From assembly GCA_965243185.1 (NCBI GenBank), contig OZ251531.1, forward strand, positions 1,178,001 to 1,242,000: a stretch of DNA of 64,000 nucleotides, given 5' to 3'. Made by a program: the position numbers and the translations under genes. The stretch is from CBDBCU01 sp965243185. GTDB lineage: Bacteria; Chloroflexota; Dehalococcoidia; Lucifugimonadales; UBA3495. Shown here in pieces: positions 1-8,502 of this stretch. Below the pieces are notes generated by a model. The model made no database searches. It was not told the origin of the DNA and saw only the letters and a list, made by a program, of their open reading frames with translations. The stretch's first letter is position 1. Each line of letters opens with the position of its first letter.

Positions 1-62
1 GCCACGGTGCGGCCGCCGTCCCGCAATTCCTCGAGTTGCCGCTGTAAATCTAAAGCAGACAT
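1..62 (-). CDS. N-terminal fragment of an unidentified gene, cut by the window edge
   Basis: An ATG at position 62 opens a minus-strand reading frame that runs off the left edge. About 20 codons are visible, starting MSALDLQRQLEELRDGG, an amphipathic helix rich in Leu, Glu and Arg. No Shine-Dalgarno is obvious. It lies in the same orientation as the next gene. The fragment is too short to assign a family, and it could be a chance frame. Confidence 0.35.
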   Translation of the reverse strand, partial: MSALDLQRQLEELRDGGRTV

Positions 63-208
63 TGAAATTGGCAATCGCAAGGGCTTTGGGTTGAGGCAAT
101 GATAGCCGGCAAAGGGCGGCGGCGTCAAGGCAAGAGGGCCGGCAAAACCAGTCGGTCGATAGCAACGGTTAACCCGTCCGGTTGTCCGCAAGCCGGGATA
201 GCGGGCAA

Positions 209-2206
209 TTATTCCGTAACTTCGTAGGCCACTTCGGCTACTTTGATGCCTTGGTGATAGACATAAATCCAGTAGCGGCCCGGCGTCCATTCCCGGCCCG
301 GGCGCTGGCCGACGCTGTAGCGGCGGGCGCCGCCATAGCTATCGCCGCTTAAAAGCACCGTATCCTTAACCCGCCGGTAGGCAAAGCCATCGGCGTAATA
401 CTCCACTATTTCCAATTCCAGCGGCTGGGGGTCGCCGGAAAAGTTGTAGGAATAATGCACGGTGAGCCAGCCCCAACCGTCGGCCGCGGCGGCGGGAAAG
501 CGATGGGTGGCCGGGCCATCCGGGGTCAGGGATAGATAAGCCCGGTCAACTTGCCCGTTGACGCCGGGGAGTTGGTTGGCGACGGGGCGGGTGTCCCGGT
601 GGCGTTGCGGATAGGCTTGGTCGCCATCGTACCAACGGGCGATTACCAAATCCACGAGGTCGTTCCGCATTTGCCCGGTGGGGGTAGCCGCATCGCCTTG
701 GAAGGCCGCCCGCACTTCCGCAATTCCCGGTTCCCGGTCAATGGCGTGAATGTCCCGATAGAGCTGCCGGAAACCTTGGCGGAAATCATCGGGGCCCAGA
801 GCCTGGCGCAAATCCAGAAAGAGCCGCTCGCCCAAAGCATAGTTGCACTGGTAGCCGGGCGCGCCCATTTTGTAGGCCATGGCCGCCAAGTCCCGGAGGT
901 TCCTGACGCGGCCGCAGGGGTAGTGATTGGGCATCAGACTGTCGCCGGCGCGCTGCTGCTCGAAGGCGGCGGCCATAAACTCCGCCGCCCCTTCATCCAG
1001 CCAGGCGACTTTTACATCCCAATAGTAGTGGGCGACTTCGTGGGCGATAACGCGCCCGGCGGTACGGGCCCGGGAGCCGGTGTCGGGCCGGTCGTATTCC
1101 GGGCGGATGGCGATGTGGGTGCCGAAGTTGGCTCCGGCAAAGTAGGGCGGCGCCGCCACTCCGAACAGCACGGCCACATAGCGGCGGGGAAAGGTTTCCC
1201 CCATATAATCCTCGGCAAAGCGCACCGCCTGCTCCAGCAAATCCATACTGCCGGCGGCGCCCGGTTCGGTGCGGATGATGGCTAGAGTTATCGGGCCGGC
1301 CCGGGGCAAGGCAACAATTCGTTCCTCTAAAGTAGTTTGGGCGAAGTTCAGCAGGGTCGGCGTCAAGTCGGGATTAGTCCAGTGGACGCCGGCTAGTACC
1401 GCTACTACTTTTGCGGATTCATCGCCGATACCGCCTTGCAGGGTGGGATGGGACATTACTTCGCCAAAGGCGGGCCGGTCGCTGGATGCCAGTTGGGAGA
1501 GGGCGGTCAGGGCTGCCGCGTCGGCCGGTGCCAGGCTATTCAGAAAGGGCATGGCGGCAATGCGCCGGGCTGACGCCGGCGCCCAAACGGAAAGGGTGTT
1601 CAAGCCGGCCAAGGCCGCGCCCAGTTCCTTAAAGTCGCCGCCGTCCCGGAGCCACGGCTTTTCCAATAGATCGTTCAGCAAATCATCCTGACCAATGGCA
1701 ATGTTGACCAGGGCGGCCGCGGCGTCCCGTTCCGCCGCCGCTACGCCGTCCGCGATCCAGGGCAGGGCTTGGATGGCGTGGGCGGCGGCCGGGTTTTGCT
1801 GGGCCAAATTGGCGGTGTTGGGCAAGGCGGCGTAACCGGCGGGCGGCGGCCGGGTGGCTGATGGCGGCGCCGGCGTGGGGGCGGCCGGTCGGGGCTTGGG
1901 GCGGGTTGGCGGCGGCGGTGTTGTCGTTGGCAGCGGCGGCGGCGTTGGGGGAGCGGCAACAGCGGCCGGGGTGGGTGGTTTTGGGGATGAACTGGGGGAG
2001 GGGGTAGGCGGCGGCGTTGCCGTAGCGGCCGGCGGCAGTGGCGCCGGCCGGAAGGTGGGCGGCGGTAGGATTGTGGGCGGCGGCAATAAGGCGGCCGGCG
2101 GGGCGGGCGGCGGCGGCCGCAGGGTTGGCGCCCACGCCGGTTCGGCGCAGGCTAGACCGGCGGTCAGGGTCAGCAATCCGAGGGCAAGCGCAATTAACTG
2201 CCGCAT
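209..2206 (-). CDS. Secreted proline-rich protein with HExxH gluzincin-like metallopeptidase motif
   Basis: The product is about 665 residues. It starts with a hydrophobic signal sequence (MRQLIALALGLLTLTAGLA), so it is probably exported. A proline/alanine/threonine-rich linker of about 100 residues follows, typical of wall-spanning or extended surface segments. The C-terminal half carries HEVAH (near residues 389-393) and a downstream Glu in AWLDEGAAEF, the HExxH...E arrangement of zinc gluzincins, so it is probably a cell-surface peptidase. Substrate is unknown. I chose ATG 2206 rather than GTG 2224: TATAAT (2218-2213, minus strand) ends six bases before 2206, so the mRNA may be leaderless. 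Domain family not recognised with certainty; the basis for peptidase is the motif alone. Confidence 0.75.
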   Translation of the reverse strand: MRQLIALALGLLTLTAGLACAEPAWAPTLRPPPPAPPAALLPPPTILPPPTFRPAPLPPAATATPPPTPSPSSSPKPPTPAAVAAPPTPPPLPTTTPPPPTRPKPRPAAPTPAPPSATRPPPAGYAALPNTANLAQQNPAAAHAIQALPWIADGVAAAERDAAAALVNIAIGQDDLLNDLLEKPWLRDGGDFKELGAALAGLNTLSVWAPASARRIAAMPFLNSLAPADAAALTALSQLASSDRPAFGEVMSHPTLQGGIGDESAKVVAVLAGVHWTNPDLTPTLLNFAQTTLEERIVALPRAGPITLAIIRTEPGAAGSMDLLEQAVRFAEDYMGETFPRRYVAVLFGVAAPPYFAGANFGTHIAIRPEYDRPDTGSRARTAGRVIAHEVAHYYWDVKVAWLDEGAAEFMAAAFEQQRAGDSLMPNHYPCGRVRNLRDLAAMAYKMGAPGYQCNYALGERLFLDLRQALGPDDFRQGFRQLYRDIHAIDREPGIAEVRAAFQGDAATPTGQMRNDLVDLVIARWYDGDQAYPQRHRDTRPVANQLPGVNGQVDRAYLSLTPDGPATHRFPAAAADGWGWLTVHYSYNFSGDPQPLELEIVEYYADGFAYRRVKDTVLLSGDSYGGARRYSVGQRPGREWTPGRYWIYVYHQGIKVAEVAYEVTE

Positions 2207-2212
2207 AGGGCA

Positions 2213-2218
2213 ATTATA
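2213..2218 (-). promoter_or_regulatory. -10 box, possible leaderless promoter
   Basis: A perfect TATAAT on the minus strand sits so that transcription would begin at or next to the ATG at 2206. No good -35 box is visible, and no ribosome binding site precedes the ATG. Confidence 0.4.
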
Positions 2219-2274
2219 GCGCACAGGGGGGCCGGACGGCCGGCGGGCTGATCAGGGCTATCGCACATCGAAAT

Positions 2275-2344
2275 CGTCATTCCCACGAAAGGGGGAATCC
2301 AGATAGGCCGTAGTCTCTGGATTCCCGTTTTCACGGGAATGACG
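2275..2344. repeat. 70-bp palindromic dispersed repeat, copy 1
   Basis: Two inverted arms of about 27 bases begin and end with CGTCATTCCC / GGGAATGACG and carry GGGAATCCAG inside. Nearly the same element occurs at 12891-12960 and 29546-29614, and a single arm at 7533-7560. It lies between two genes of the same strand. Its size, symmetry and dispersal fit a MITE-like or REP-like element. This arm sequence is widespread in bacterial genomes in my recollection. Confidence 0.75.
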
Positions 2345-2357
2345 GTAAGCAAGGCGG

Positions 2358-3137
2358 CTACAAAATCTGGGACAGGAAGGCTTGGGCCCGCTCGTGCTGG
2401 GGATTGTTGAAAAAGTCATCTGGCTGGGCTTCCTCGATAATGCTGCCTTCGTCAAACATTATCACCCGGTCGGCTACTTCCCGGGCAAAGCCGATTTCGT
2501 GGGTAACGGCGAGCATCGTCATCCCGGAGCCGGCTAATTCCCGCATCACATCCAGGACTTCCCGAATCATTTCCGGGTCCAGGGCCGAAGTGGGTTCGTC
2601 AAAGAGCATTATCCGCGGCTGCATGGCCAAGGCGCGGGCGATGGCGACGCGCTGCTGCTGCCCGCCGGAAAGTTCGGAGGGGTACTTGCTGGCTTGCTCC
2701 GGGATGCGTACCCGCTCTAATTGTTTCATCGCCTCGGCTTCGGCTTCGGCTTGGGACCACTTGCGGACTTTGGTCGGGGCCAAGGTGATGTTTTGCAGCA
2801 CCGTCAGATGGGGAAAGAGGTTAAAGGACTGGAACACCATGCCCACTTCCCGGCGGATGGCGTCAATGTTATGGACATCGCCGCTGAGCTCAATGCCGTC
2901 CACGATAATGTCGCCGCGCTGGTGGGTTTCCAGCCGGTTGATGGTGCGGATAAAGGTGGATTTGCCGGAGCCGGACGGCCCCAGAATAACGACCACTTCG
3001 CCGCGCTTAATGGTGGTGGTTACGCCGCGCAGGGCGTGAAAGTGGCCGAACCACTTATGCACATCCCGGCAGATGATAATGTCCTCGACACCGCCGGCCA
3101 AGTCGGTATCGGCCGCCGTCCGTTCATTGACCGCCAT
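2358..3137 (-). CDS. aapP: Polar amino-acid ABC transporter, ATP-binding protein
   Basis: This cytoplasmic ATPase (259 residues from ATG 3137) powers import of polar amino acids (glutamate, glutamine, or general L-amino acids). It has Walker A GPSGSGKST, a Q-loop (VFQSFNLFPHLTVLQN), signature LSGGQQQRVAIARAL and Walker B IMLFDEPTSALDPE followed by the His switch (AVTHE). These are the GlnQ/AapP type. It is the third gene of a leftward transporter operon, downstream of the two permeases. An upstream in-frame ATG at 3164 would add nine residues, but MAVNERT at 3137 looks more natural. Substrate specificity cannot be read from the sequence. Confidence 0.9.
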   Translation of the reverse strand: MAVNERTAADTDLAGGVEDIIICRDVHKWFGHFHALRGVTTTIKRGEVVVILGPSGSGKSTFIRTINRLETHQRGDIIVDGIELSGDVHNIDAIRREVGMVFQSFNLFPHLTVLQNITLAPTKVRKWSQAEAEAEAMKQLERVRIPEQASKYPSELSGGQQQRVAIARALAMQPRIMLFDEPTSALDPEMIREVLDVMRELAGSGMTMLAVTHEIGFAREVADRVIMFDEGSIIEEAQPDDFFNNPQHERAQAFLSQIL

Positions 3138-3233
3138 AACAGCCCCCTTCCGGTCAGGAGTCAAGAATCAGGAATTGACTTTGCCCATCCCGGGCGGCAA
3201 CCCCTCAATTCTTAATTCCTAATTCTTAATTGA

Positions 3234-4484
3234 CTACCGCTGTCCTACGCCCAGGGATTCCTCGACTTTGCTGCTGACATAGGACATTCCGTAAGTGAAA
3301 ATCCAGAACACCAGGGCGACAAAGACGAACATTTCCCGGGCGCTTTGCAGATATTCCGGGTTGCCGAGGATGAAAGTGCGCCCGGTTTCCACAATGTCCA
3401 GCATGGCGATGATATAGACCAGGCTGGTATCCTTGAACAAGCCGATGAACTGGCCGACGATGGCCGGGATCACATTGCGGATGGCTTGGGGCAGGGAAAT
3501 CAGCAGGGTAGTTTGCCATCCGGCTAGTCCCAAGGCCCGGGCGGCCTCAGCTTGTCCCGGATGCAAAGCCTGCAAGCCGCCGCGGATGTTTTCGGCCATA
3601 TAGGCCGCGCTGAACATGGTAATGATGATGCCGGCCCGGAGCAGGGAGTTCAAGGGAAAATCCTGCGGGAAAGCCAGCGGCACCAGGACTTGGGACATAA
3701 AGAGCAGGGTAATCAGCGGCACCCCGCGAAAGACTTCGATAAAGGTGACGCATAGGGCTTTGACCACCGGCAGGTTGCTCCGCCGCCCCAATGCCAGGGC
3801 AATGCCGATGGGCAGGCTCAAGGTGATGCCGCCTACGGCCAGAATCAGGTTCAGCATCAGCCCGCCCCAGTAGATAACCCCGACCGGCTGCATTCCCGGC
3901 ACTCCCGGCAGTCCCCGCAGCAGTACCAGGGTCAGCAGGAAAATCACTACCCCGGCAAGGGTAATCCGCAGTCCGGTTCCCAAGGGTGTCCACCGGGCCA
4001 AGGCGTAGCCCACGCCCAAGGCCGGGATGCCGGCTAACAGCAGGAGCCGTACATCCAATCCCATCCGTTCCAGGCTGTAGGGCAGAAAGGCGAAGGCGGC
4101 CGCGATAACGGTTACGCCCACGGCGATATTGCGGGCTACCGGGTTGCCTTGCAGTCCCCAAGCCATTCCCAACAGGGCGATGACCAGCAGCAAGGCGGCT
4201 TGCGGCCGCCAGAAACAGTTGTTGCCGGCGCAGGCGGCGTCGGTGTTGTATTGCCCGATGACAAAACGGCCGCCCAATTTGGCGATTACCGTCCAGTCGG
4301 CGCCGGCAAAGACCCAGCTCAACCCGTACCACAAAGCCAGGATAAGGGCGGTGCCGGCGATAAGGGTCAGGGCGGCGTTGTACCAGGTGCTGAACAGGTT
4401 GGCGGTCAGCCAGCCGATAACGCCGACTTCGGTGCGCGGCGGCGGAATTTCATAGCCCGCATGGGGCGGGGTTTGCGCGGCCAT
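3234..4484 (-). CDS. aapM: Polar amino-acid ABC transporter permease (AapM type)
   Basis: An integral inner-membrane permease of 416 residues. Several hydrophobic segments precede a C-terminal binding-protein-dependent transport domain, with the EAA loop EAARALGLAGWQTTLLISLP that docks on the ATPase. The long N-terminal part with an extra region containing CAGNNCFW matches the AapM/AapQ type rather than short GlnP permeases. It begins six bases after the end of the partner permease gene at 4491, so the two are co-translated. It would pair with AapQ to form the translocation pore. Confidence 0.88.
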   Translation of the reverse strand: MAAQTPPHAGYEIPPPRTEVGVIGWLTANLFSTWYNAALTLIAGTALILALWYGLSWVFAGADWTVIAKLGGRFVIGQYNTDAACAGNNCFWRPQAALLLVIALLGMAWGLQGNPVARNIAVGVTVIAAAFAFLPYSLERMGLDVRLLLLAGIPALGVGYALARWTPLGTGLRITLAGVVIFLLTLVLLRGLPGVPGMQPVGVIYWGGLMLNLILAVGGITLSLPIGIALALGRRSNLPVVKALCVTFIEVFRGVPLITLLFMSQVLVPLAFPQDFPLNSLLRAGIIITMFSAAYMAENIRGGLQALHPGQAEAARALGLAGWQTTLLISLPQAIRNVIPAIVGQFIGLFKDTSLVYIIAMLDIVETGRTFILGNPEYLQSAREMFVFVALVFWIFTYGMSYVSSKVEESLGVGQR

Positions 4485-4490
4485 ATCGTC

Positions 4491-5774
4491 CTACCTCCTG
4501 CCGCCGAACTGGAGCCGCCGGTTGTAGATGTTGCCAATCAGCGACCAGGTCAGGCTCATCACCAGGTAAGATGCCATAATCAGGATGAATATGGAAATGG
4601 CCGGGGCGGTCTGGGTCATCGTTACGGCTACATTGGTCAAATCGGTATAGCCGACGGCGCCGCCCAAGCTGCTGTTTTTGGTCAGGTTCAGGCATTGGCT
4701 GATGAGCGGCGGGATGATGACCCGCAGGGCTTGGGGAAAGATGACTTGGCGCAGGGTGTTGGTCGGCGACAAGCCCAAGGCCCGGGCGGCCTCGGTTTGC
4801 CCCCGGCCGACGGACTGAATGCCGGCCCGCACAATTTCGGCGATAAAGGCGGCGGTATAGATTACCAATCCGACCAGCAGCACCAGCAGCCCGGCCCGGG
4901 CGGTAAAGCCGCCGGCAATGCGGCCGAACCGGCCCTCCGGACCGGGTACGGATATGGCAAAGGGGGCATCTCCGGCGATAAAGCTCAAAAGCAGCCAGCC
5001 GGCCGCGCCGATAACTACCGCCGCCGCCAGTCCGCTGATTAAAGGATAGGTGGACTTGCCAGTCTCCATTTCCTTGCGGGATAGCCGCTTGTTCAACTTG
5101 ATACCGGCAATAATGGCGATGACCGCAATTACTATCCAAACCAAAGCCGGCGTAACTGCGACTATCGCCTGAAATTTGCTTATGACCGGTAAGGGTATGA
5201 ATACCGGGAAGCGGAATAGGGTGTAGTCCAAAGGTAGCGGCCAAGGCATCGAAATGCCGCCGTTGTTGATGTAAAGAAAGCCGCCGATGGCGTAGCCTTC
5301 GCGCACCGGCGGCAAGGCCAAGATGATAAAGAACCAGAACAGCAGCTGCACCAGGAGCGGCACATTGCGGAAAAACTCGATATAGACGAGAGCCAGCCGG
5401 GATACGAGCCAGTTGCTGGACAGCCGGGCTACGCCGATGACAATGCCCAGGATTATGGCCAGGATAACCCCGGCTACGGCTACGATAACCGTGTTGGTTA
5501 TCGCTACCATCAGGGCATAAAGAAAAGTATCCGACGACTCGTAGGGAATAAAGTGTTCCCCGATGGGCGTCTGATACTCGCGTTGCAGGAAAGACCAGCC
5601 AAAGGGAATGTCGCGGTCTTGAATGGCGTTGCTGACATTGGCGAAAAACCAGACGACCAGGGCGACCACGACAATGGCGGAAACAATTTGCGCCGTCCAC
5701 TGAATAATCAGGACGTGCCGCCACAGGGGGATGTTCTGGTAGGTCAGAAAGCGTGGCAACTGCTGGGTGGTCAT
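4491..5774 (-). CDS. aapQ: Polar amino-acid ABC transporter permease (AapQ type)
   Basis: A 427-residue inner-membrane permease and the first gene of the leftward operon. It has an N-terminal cytoplasmic stretch, a first transmembrane helix, the typical AapQ periplasmic region (FGWSFLQREYQTPIGEHFI) and a split permease domain. The EAA loop reads EAARALGLSPTNTLRQVIFP. In characterised Aap systems the order is aapJ-Q-M-P, with J the periplasmic binding protein. No aapJ is present upstream here: the next gene is an unrelated hypothetical. Confidence 0.88.
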   Translation of the reverse strand: MTTQQLPRFLTYQNIPLWRHVLIIQWTAQIVSAIVVVALVVWFFANVSNAIQDRDIPFGWSFLQREYQTPIGEHFIPYESSDTFLYALMVAITNTVIVAVAGVILAIILGIVIGVARLSSNWLVSRLALVYIEFFRNVPLLVQLLFWFFIILALPPVREGYAIGGFLYINNGGISMPWPLPLDYTLFRFPVFIPLPVISKFQAIVAVTPALVWIVIAVIAIIAGIKLNKRLSRKEMETGKSTYPLISGLAAAVVIGAAGWLLLSFIAGDAPFAISVPGPEGRFGRIAGGFTARAGLLVLLVGLVIYTAAFIAEIVRAGIQSVGRGQTEAARALGLSPTNTLRQVIFPQALRVIIPPLISQCLNLTKNSSLGGAVGYTDLTNVAVTMTQTAPAISIFILIMASYLVMSLTWSLIGNIYNRRLQFGGRR

Positions 5775-5819
5775 TCAGTCCCTCGACCGGCGCGGGGGTA
5801 AGGGGATATTCCGGCGGGG

Positions 5820-5848
5820 ATTGTAACCTATTGGAGGGGCAATTGCAA
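5820..5848 (-). promoter_or_regulatory. Sigma-70-type promoter of the aapQMP operon
   Basis: On the minus strand, TTGCAA (5848-5843) and TACAAT (5825-5820) are separated by 17 bases. The predicted start lies about 40 bases upstream of the aapQ ATG at 5774. Position and spacing both fit. Confidence 0.6.
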
Positions 5849-5924
5849 AGGGATAAGCCTGTGGGATATTTTCAATATGCGGGGGAAAGGTTTGCGCCTT
5901 TCCCCCCTTATTTACGGGAGTTGG

Positions 5925-6467
5925 TCACTCTCCCTCCGATTCGCTGTCCAGATCCAAGTCCTCCATCAGGATGATGTGGACGCCGGCGGCCGCGGCTTGG
6001 GTTTCCTGAAGGGGCGGGATGCGGCCGCCGATTACCGCGGCTTTGGCGGCAATGCCGGTAGCCTGTTCGAGAATGGCGGCCCGTTCCGCGGCGCGGGCAA
6101 TATCATTCCGGTTCAGGGTAAGGGAAATTTCGGCGGCGATATAGACCGGCGCGGCGGTTTCCCGGTCCGTGGCGGACAGGATGACATCGAGCAGGCGCAC
6201 TTGGAGGTGCTGCCCCGGGGTGATAATTTGGTTGTCTTGGGCTGCCTCCAGTTGGTCGGCCAGGCTGCGGTCGATGCCGAGGTTGACGCTTTTCAGGATA
6301 GTGACGCGGCGCAGGTTCAGCCGCTGGCTGAGGACGACATCGAGGTGGCCCTGGAGACGGCGTTCCGCTACTTCGGTGATCAGCAGGGAACGCAGGGTAT
6401 CAACCCACTCCGGATGTTCCTCCAGGATGCGGGCCAAGTCGCTGATGTCGTTGATGGTGGTGGTCAT
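5925..6467 (-). CDS. Hypothetical protein, possible PD-(D/E)XK-like fold
   Basis: A 180-residue soluble protein with no signal peptide. The N-terminal half is helical (MTTTINDISDLARILEEHPE, then TLRSLLITEVAERRLQGHLD). The C-terminal half alternates strands and helices: PVYIAAEISLTL, an Ala-rich helix, then KAAVIGGRIPPL, ending in an acidic tail. The E-S-x and later K in beta strands remind me of degenerate PD-(D/E)XK nuclease-like domains, but this is weak. No function is assigned. It is a single gene, with a possible ATG at 6467, between the aap promoter and an IS remnant. Confidence 0.65.
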   Translation of the reverse strand: MTTTINDISDLARILEEHPEWVDTLRSLLITEVAERRLQGHLDVVLSQRLNLRRVTILKSVNLGIDRSLADQLEAAQDNQIITPGQHLQVRLLDVILSATDRETAAPVYIAAEISLTLNRNDIARAAERAAILEQATGIAAKAAVIGGRIPPLQETQAAAAGVHIILMEDLDLDSESEGE

Positions 6468-6588
6468 TTTCTACTCCCGGCACTATTGTAACGCCGCCGG
6501 GCTGATTTGTCAGGTTTTCGGACGCTTTTTGACCGGAGAATCGCGCATTTAAGCCATCATTCTCCGGCGACAGAGAATGATCGCTTAG

Positions 6589-7360
6589 GGCCTGTGGACA
6601 ATAGACTCAGGAAACCGCCGTGGCCTTTGGATACTCCGCTGCCGGCCGCTGGTTCGGCTTCGTTCTGAGGAACCAGGCGACCAGGCTGACCATTCCGGCA
6701 CAATTGGCCGCCAGTTCAGCATAGCGGAAGCAAGCCCCGGAACTGTTTCAAGTCGCTGAACGCGTTTTCCTCCAAGTGCCGCCGCTGGTAACTCCCGGCG
6801 TCAAAACCCCCGGCTCTTTCCGATGGGAACGACCGGGAAAGGTCGCCGTTATGTCCCAAGCAGCCAGCCAACGCCGGAGGGCATCACTATCATACGCCTT
6901 ATCCTCCAAGAGATCCCGGGTCGCCGTCAAGGATACACCCGCCAATAGCGCGGGCCGTTCTTTCCCTGCGGCGGCCTTCCCCGGCCTTAATCGGAACTGA
7001 ACCAGTTGTCCCCGGCCATCGGTCAACGCCAGCAGTTTGGTGGTCAGTCCGCCCCGGCTGCGACCGACGGCTTGGCCTTGCCGGCTCTCCGCCGGGGAAC
7101 GCCTCCTTTTCCCGGTCCGTCCCCGCGCTGCTGGATTTTGACGAACGTCCCATCCACCATTACGATTTGCCAATCCAGGTCCTCCGGCAGGGCGTCAAGC
7201 AGCCGGGCCAAGACCCCGCTTTGCACCCAACGGCGGAAACGCCGGCGCCCGGCATTCCCTTTGCCGAAGTAGGGCGGCCGATCCCACCACGGCGCGCCGG
7301 TGCGGGCAATCCAGAGGATGCCTTCCACCGTTTTACGATTGTCAAAGTTCGTACTAACAA
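6589..7360 (-). pseudogene. IS5-family transposase remnant, frameshifted
   Basis: Conserved IS5 (IS427-like) transposase blocks appear on the minus strand in at least three frames. From right to left: KTVEGILWIARTGAPW then ALPEDLDWQIVMVDGT (about 7345-7140); GRSRGGLTTKLLALTD and DKAYDSDALRRWL (about 7070-6880); RRHLEENAFSDLKQFRG (about 6785-6735); and RYAELAANCAGMV in yet another frame (about 6720-6680). The first change, near CCTTTTCCC at 7105, could be the programmed frameshift common in this IS group. The later two are disabling. The usual N-terminal 40 residues are missing. The element is dead. Confidence 0.8.
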
Positions 7361-7464
7361 AGCCCGCACCTGAACCGCCACCTGCGAAAAGAAAATCCGC
7401 GTCCTCCGCCGCTAACCCCACCCGGACAGCCACCTCCCCAAACTCAAAAGTTTTGAGGGGGTGC

Positions 7465-7490
7465 GGGGGAACTTTTACAAAAGTTCCCCC
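7465..7490. repeat. 26-bp palindrome GGGGGAACTTTT-AC-AAAAGTTCCCCC, copy 1
   Basis: Two 12-base arms, perfectly complementary, are separated by two bases. The same palindrome with GT in the middle is at 13496-13521. A transcript would form a very stable hairpin. It may be a REP-like element or a bidirectional terminator. Confidence 0.7.
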
Positions 7491-7532
7491 GCCGTCTCTC
7501 CCACCGTCAAACCATCCTTCCCACCCTCCCAC

Positions 7533-7560
7533 CGTCATTCCCACGAAAGTGGGAATCCAG
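7533..7560. repeat. Single arm of the CGTCATTCCC repeat, copy 2
   Basis: Contains CGTCATTCCC, ACGAAAGT and GGGAATCCAG, matching one arm of the 70-bp repeats elsewhere. The second arm is not present, so this is a decayed or solo copy. Confidence 0.6.
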
Positions 7561-8258
7561 AACCCACATTCTTGTAAATTCCCCGAAAATTCATCCCATT
7601 TATCTCTTGACATCCACAAAGCCATCCCCCATACTTATTACTGCGAGGTCAGACCTAGCCCCGGGACGCCGGGTCTCAAAACGATACGCTAGCTTACCGT
7701 GAAATACAGCTCACAGCGCGCTGTGGACGCCCTCGGCCCCCGCGGCCGTCAAGCGTCCCGCTCCTACCCCCGGGGAACCGGCCTAAGGCCCCGTAATTCC
7801 CCCACCGGAGCCGCGGAAAACGGCAAATCCCAACCGCCGCCAAACCGCCGCCCCTTCCCTACAGGAGCTGGAGTTAACAGGTTGACTGGAGGCAGTTCAA
7901 CCAACGGTAGCTGGACTGGGCCAACCCGCCGGAATGGCAACCATACCAACCGGCGTTAGTAACCAATTCAAGGTCCGTTACTGTCCGGCGAATCTGGTCG
8001 GGCAAAGCCGGCATGGGAGCCAGCAGTCCAACCGGTGTTTGGCAACCCGCATGGCCAGACTAGCCAGCCGCCTCCCGCACGGGCGGAACTTCCGGCCAGA
8101 GGTTCCGCCCCCAGCGAATTACCCCAATAGCAATAGGCAAACCCCAACCCGCCGGGGCGGCCAAAAGCCGCCGCCCCGGCCCTAACCTGTACCTACCCTC
8201 GTTAAATCCCTGCTTAACCCATCCCCCAATTCCCATCCTAATCCCATTCCTCCCCGCC

Positions 8259-8287
8259 TTGACGCCATCCTAATCCCCTGCTAAACT
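8259..8287 (+). promoter_or_regulatory. Promoter of the tRNA-Val gene
   Basis: TTGACG (8259-8264) and TAAACT (8282-8287) are 17 bases apart and end 12 bases before the mature tRNA at 8300. The geometry is right for a short 5' leader. Confidence 0.6.
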
Positions 8288-8299
8288 GGTACTCCACCC

Positions 8300-8376
8300 G
8301 GGCGGTTAGCTCAGTTGGTTAGAGCACTTGCTCGACACGCAAGAGGCCAGTGGTTCGAGTCCACTACCGCCCACCA
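8300..8376 (+). tRNA. tRNA-Val (anticodon GAC) with C at position 33
   Basis: A full cloverleaf of 77 bases including an encoded CCA. The acceptor stem GGGCGGT pairs with ACCGCCC and the D stem GCTC with GAGC. The anticodon stem is CTTGC/GCAAG around loop TCGACAC, and the T stem AGTGG/CCACT encloses TTCGAGT. The anticodon is GAC (Val), with A73 as discriminator. The base before the anticodon is C, where almost all elongator tRNAs have U33. Everything else is canonical. The fur promoter begins 64 bases after its end. Confidence 0.93.
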
Positions 8377-8439
8377 CCCCATCCCCGGCCCCTCTTTTCC
8401 TTCCCCCACTATCTCCCCAAAAAACCGCCGCCCGCCGCC

Positions 8440-8468
8440 TTGACATCCCTTCCCTTTTGCTATACTAT
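8440..8468 (+). promoter_or_regulatory. Promoter of the fur-zinc transporter operon
   Basis: A perfect TTGACA (8440-8445) is followed by TATACTAT (8461-8468). The -10 is either TATACT (15-base spacing) or TACTAT (17-base spacing). The predicted start falls inside the palindrome at 8469-8492. Confidence 0.65.
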
Positions 8469-8492
8469 GTTATCGCAAACCTTTGCAATAAC
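8469..8492 (+). promoter_or_regulatory. 24-bp palindromic operator, Fur/Zur-like
   Basis: The arms are GTTAT-C-GCAAA and TTTGC-A-ATAAC, perfect except for one position, around a central CC. The palindrome begins directly after the -10 box and ends 10 bases before the chosen start of the Fur-family gene. This position suggests metal-dependent autorepression of the whole operon. Binding by the encoded regulator is an inference. Confidence 0.6.
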
Positions 8493-8502
8493 TGCTATTG
8501 GT

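Larger units (their letters stand above)
7361..8258. other. Non-coding, repeat-bearing spacer
   Basis: About 900 bases without a supportable gene. Open frames here lack ribosome binding sites and recognisable protein character. The stretch holds a perfect GGGGGAACTTTT palindrome (7465-7490), a shorter one just before it (CTCAAAA...TTTTGAG, 7443-7457), one arm of the CGTCATTCCC repeat (7533-7560), then GC-rich sequence with no visible feature up to the tRNA promoter. Confidence 0.6.

Noticed and set aside
1683..2219. Overlapping long frames opposite and within the proline-rich gene
   Set aside because: They are shadows of the repeated Pro/Ala codons (GC-rich) in other frames.
7699..7959. 86-residue open frame in the spacer before tRNA-Val
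   Set aside because: Low-complexity Arg/Pro/Gly sequence, no ribosome binding site, no protein character; a GC-rich chance frame.
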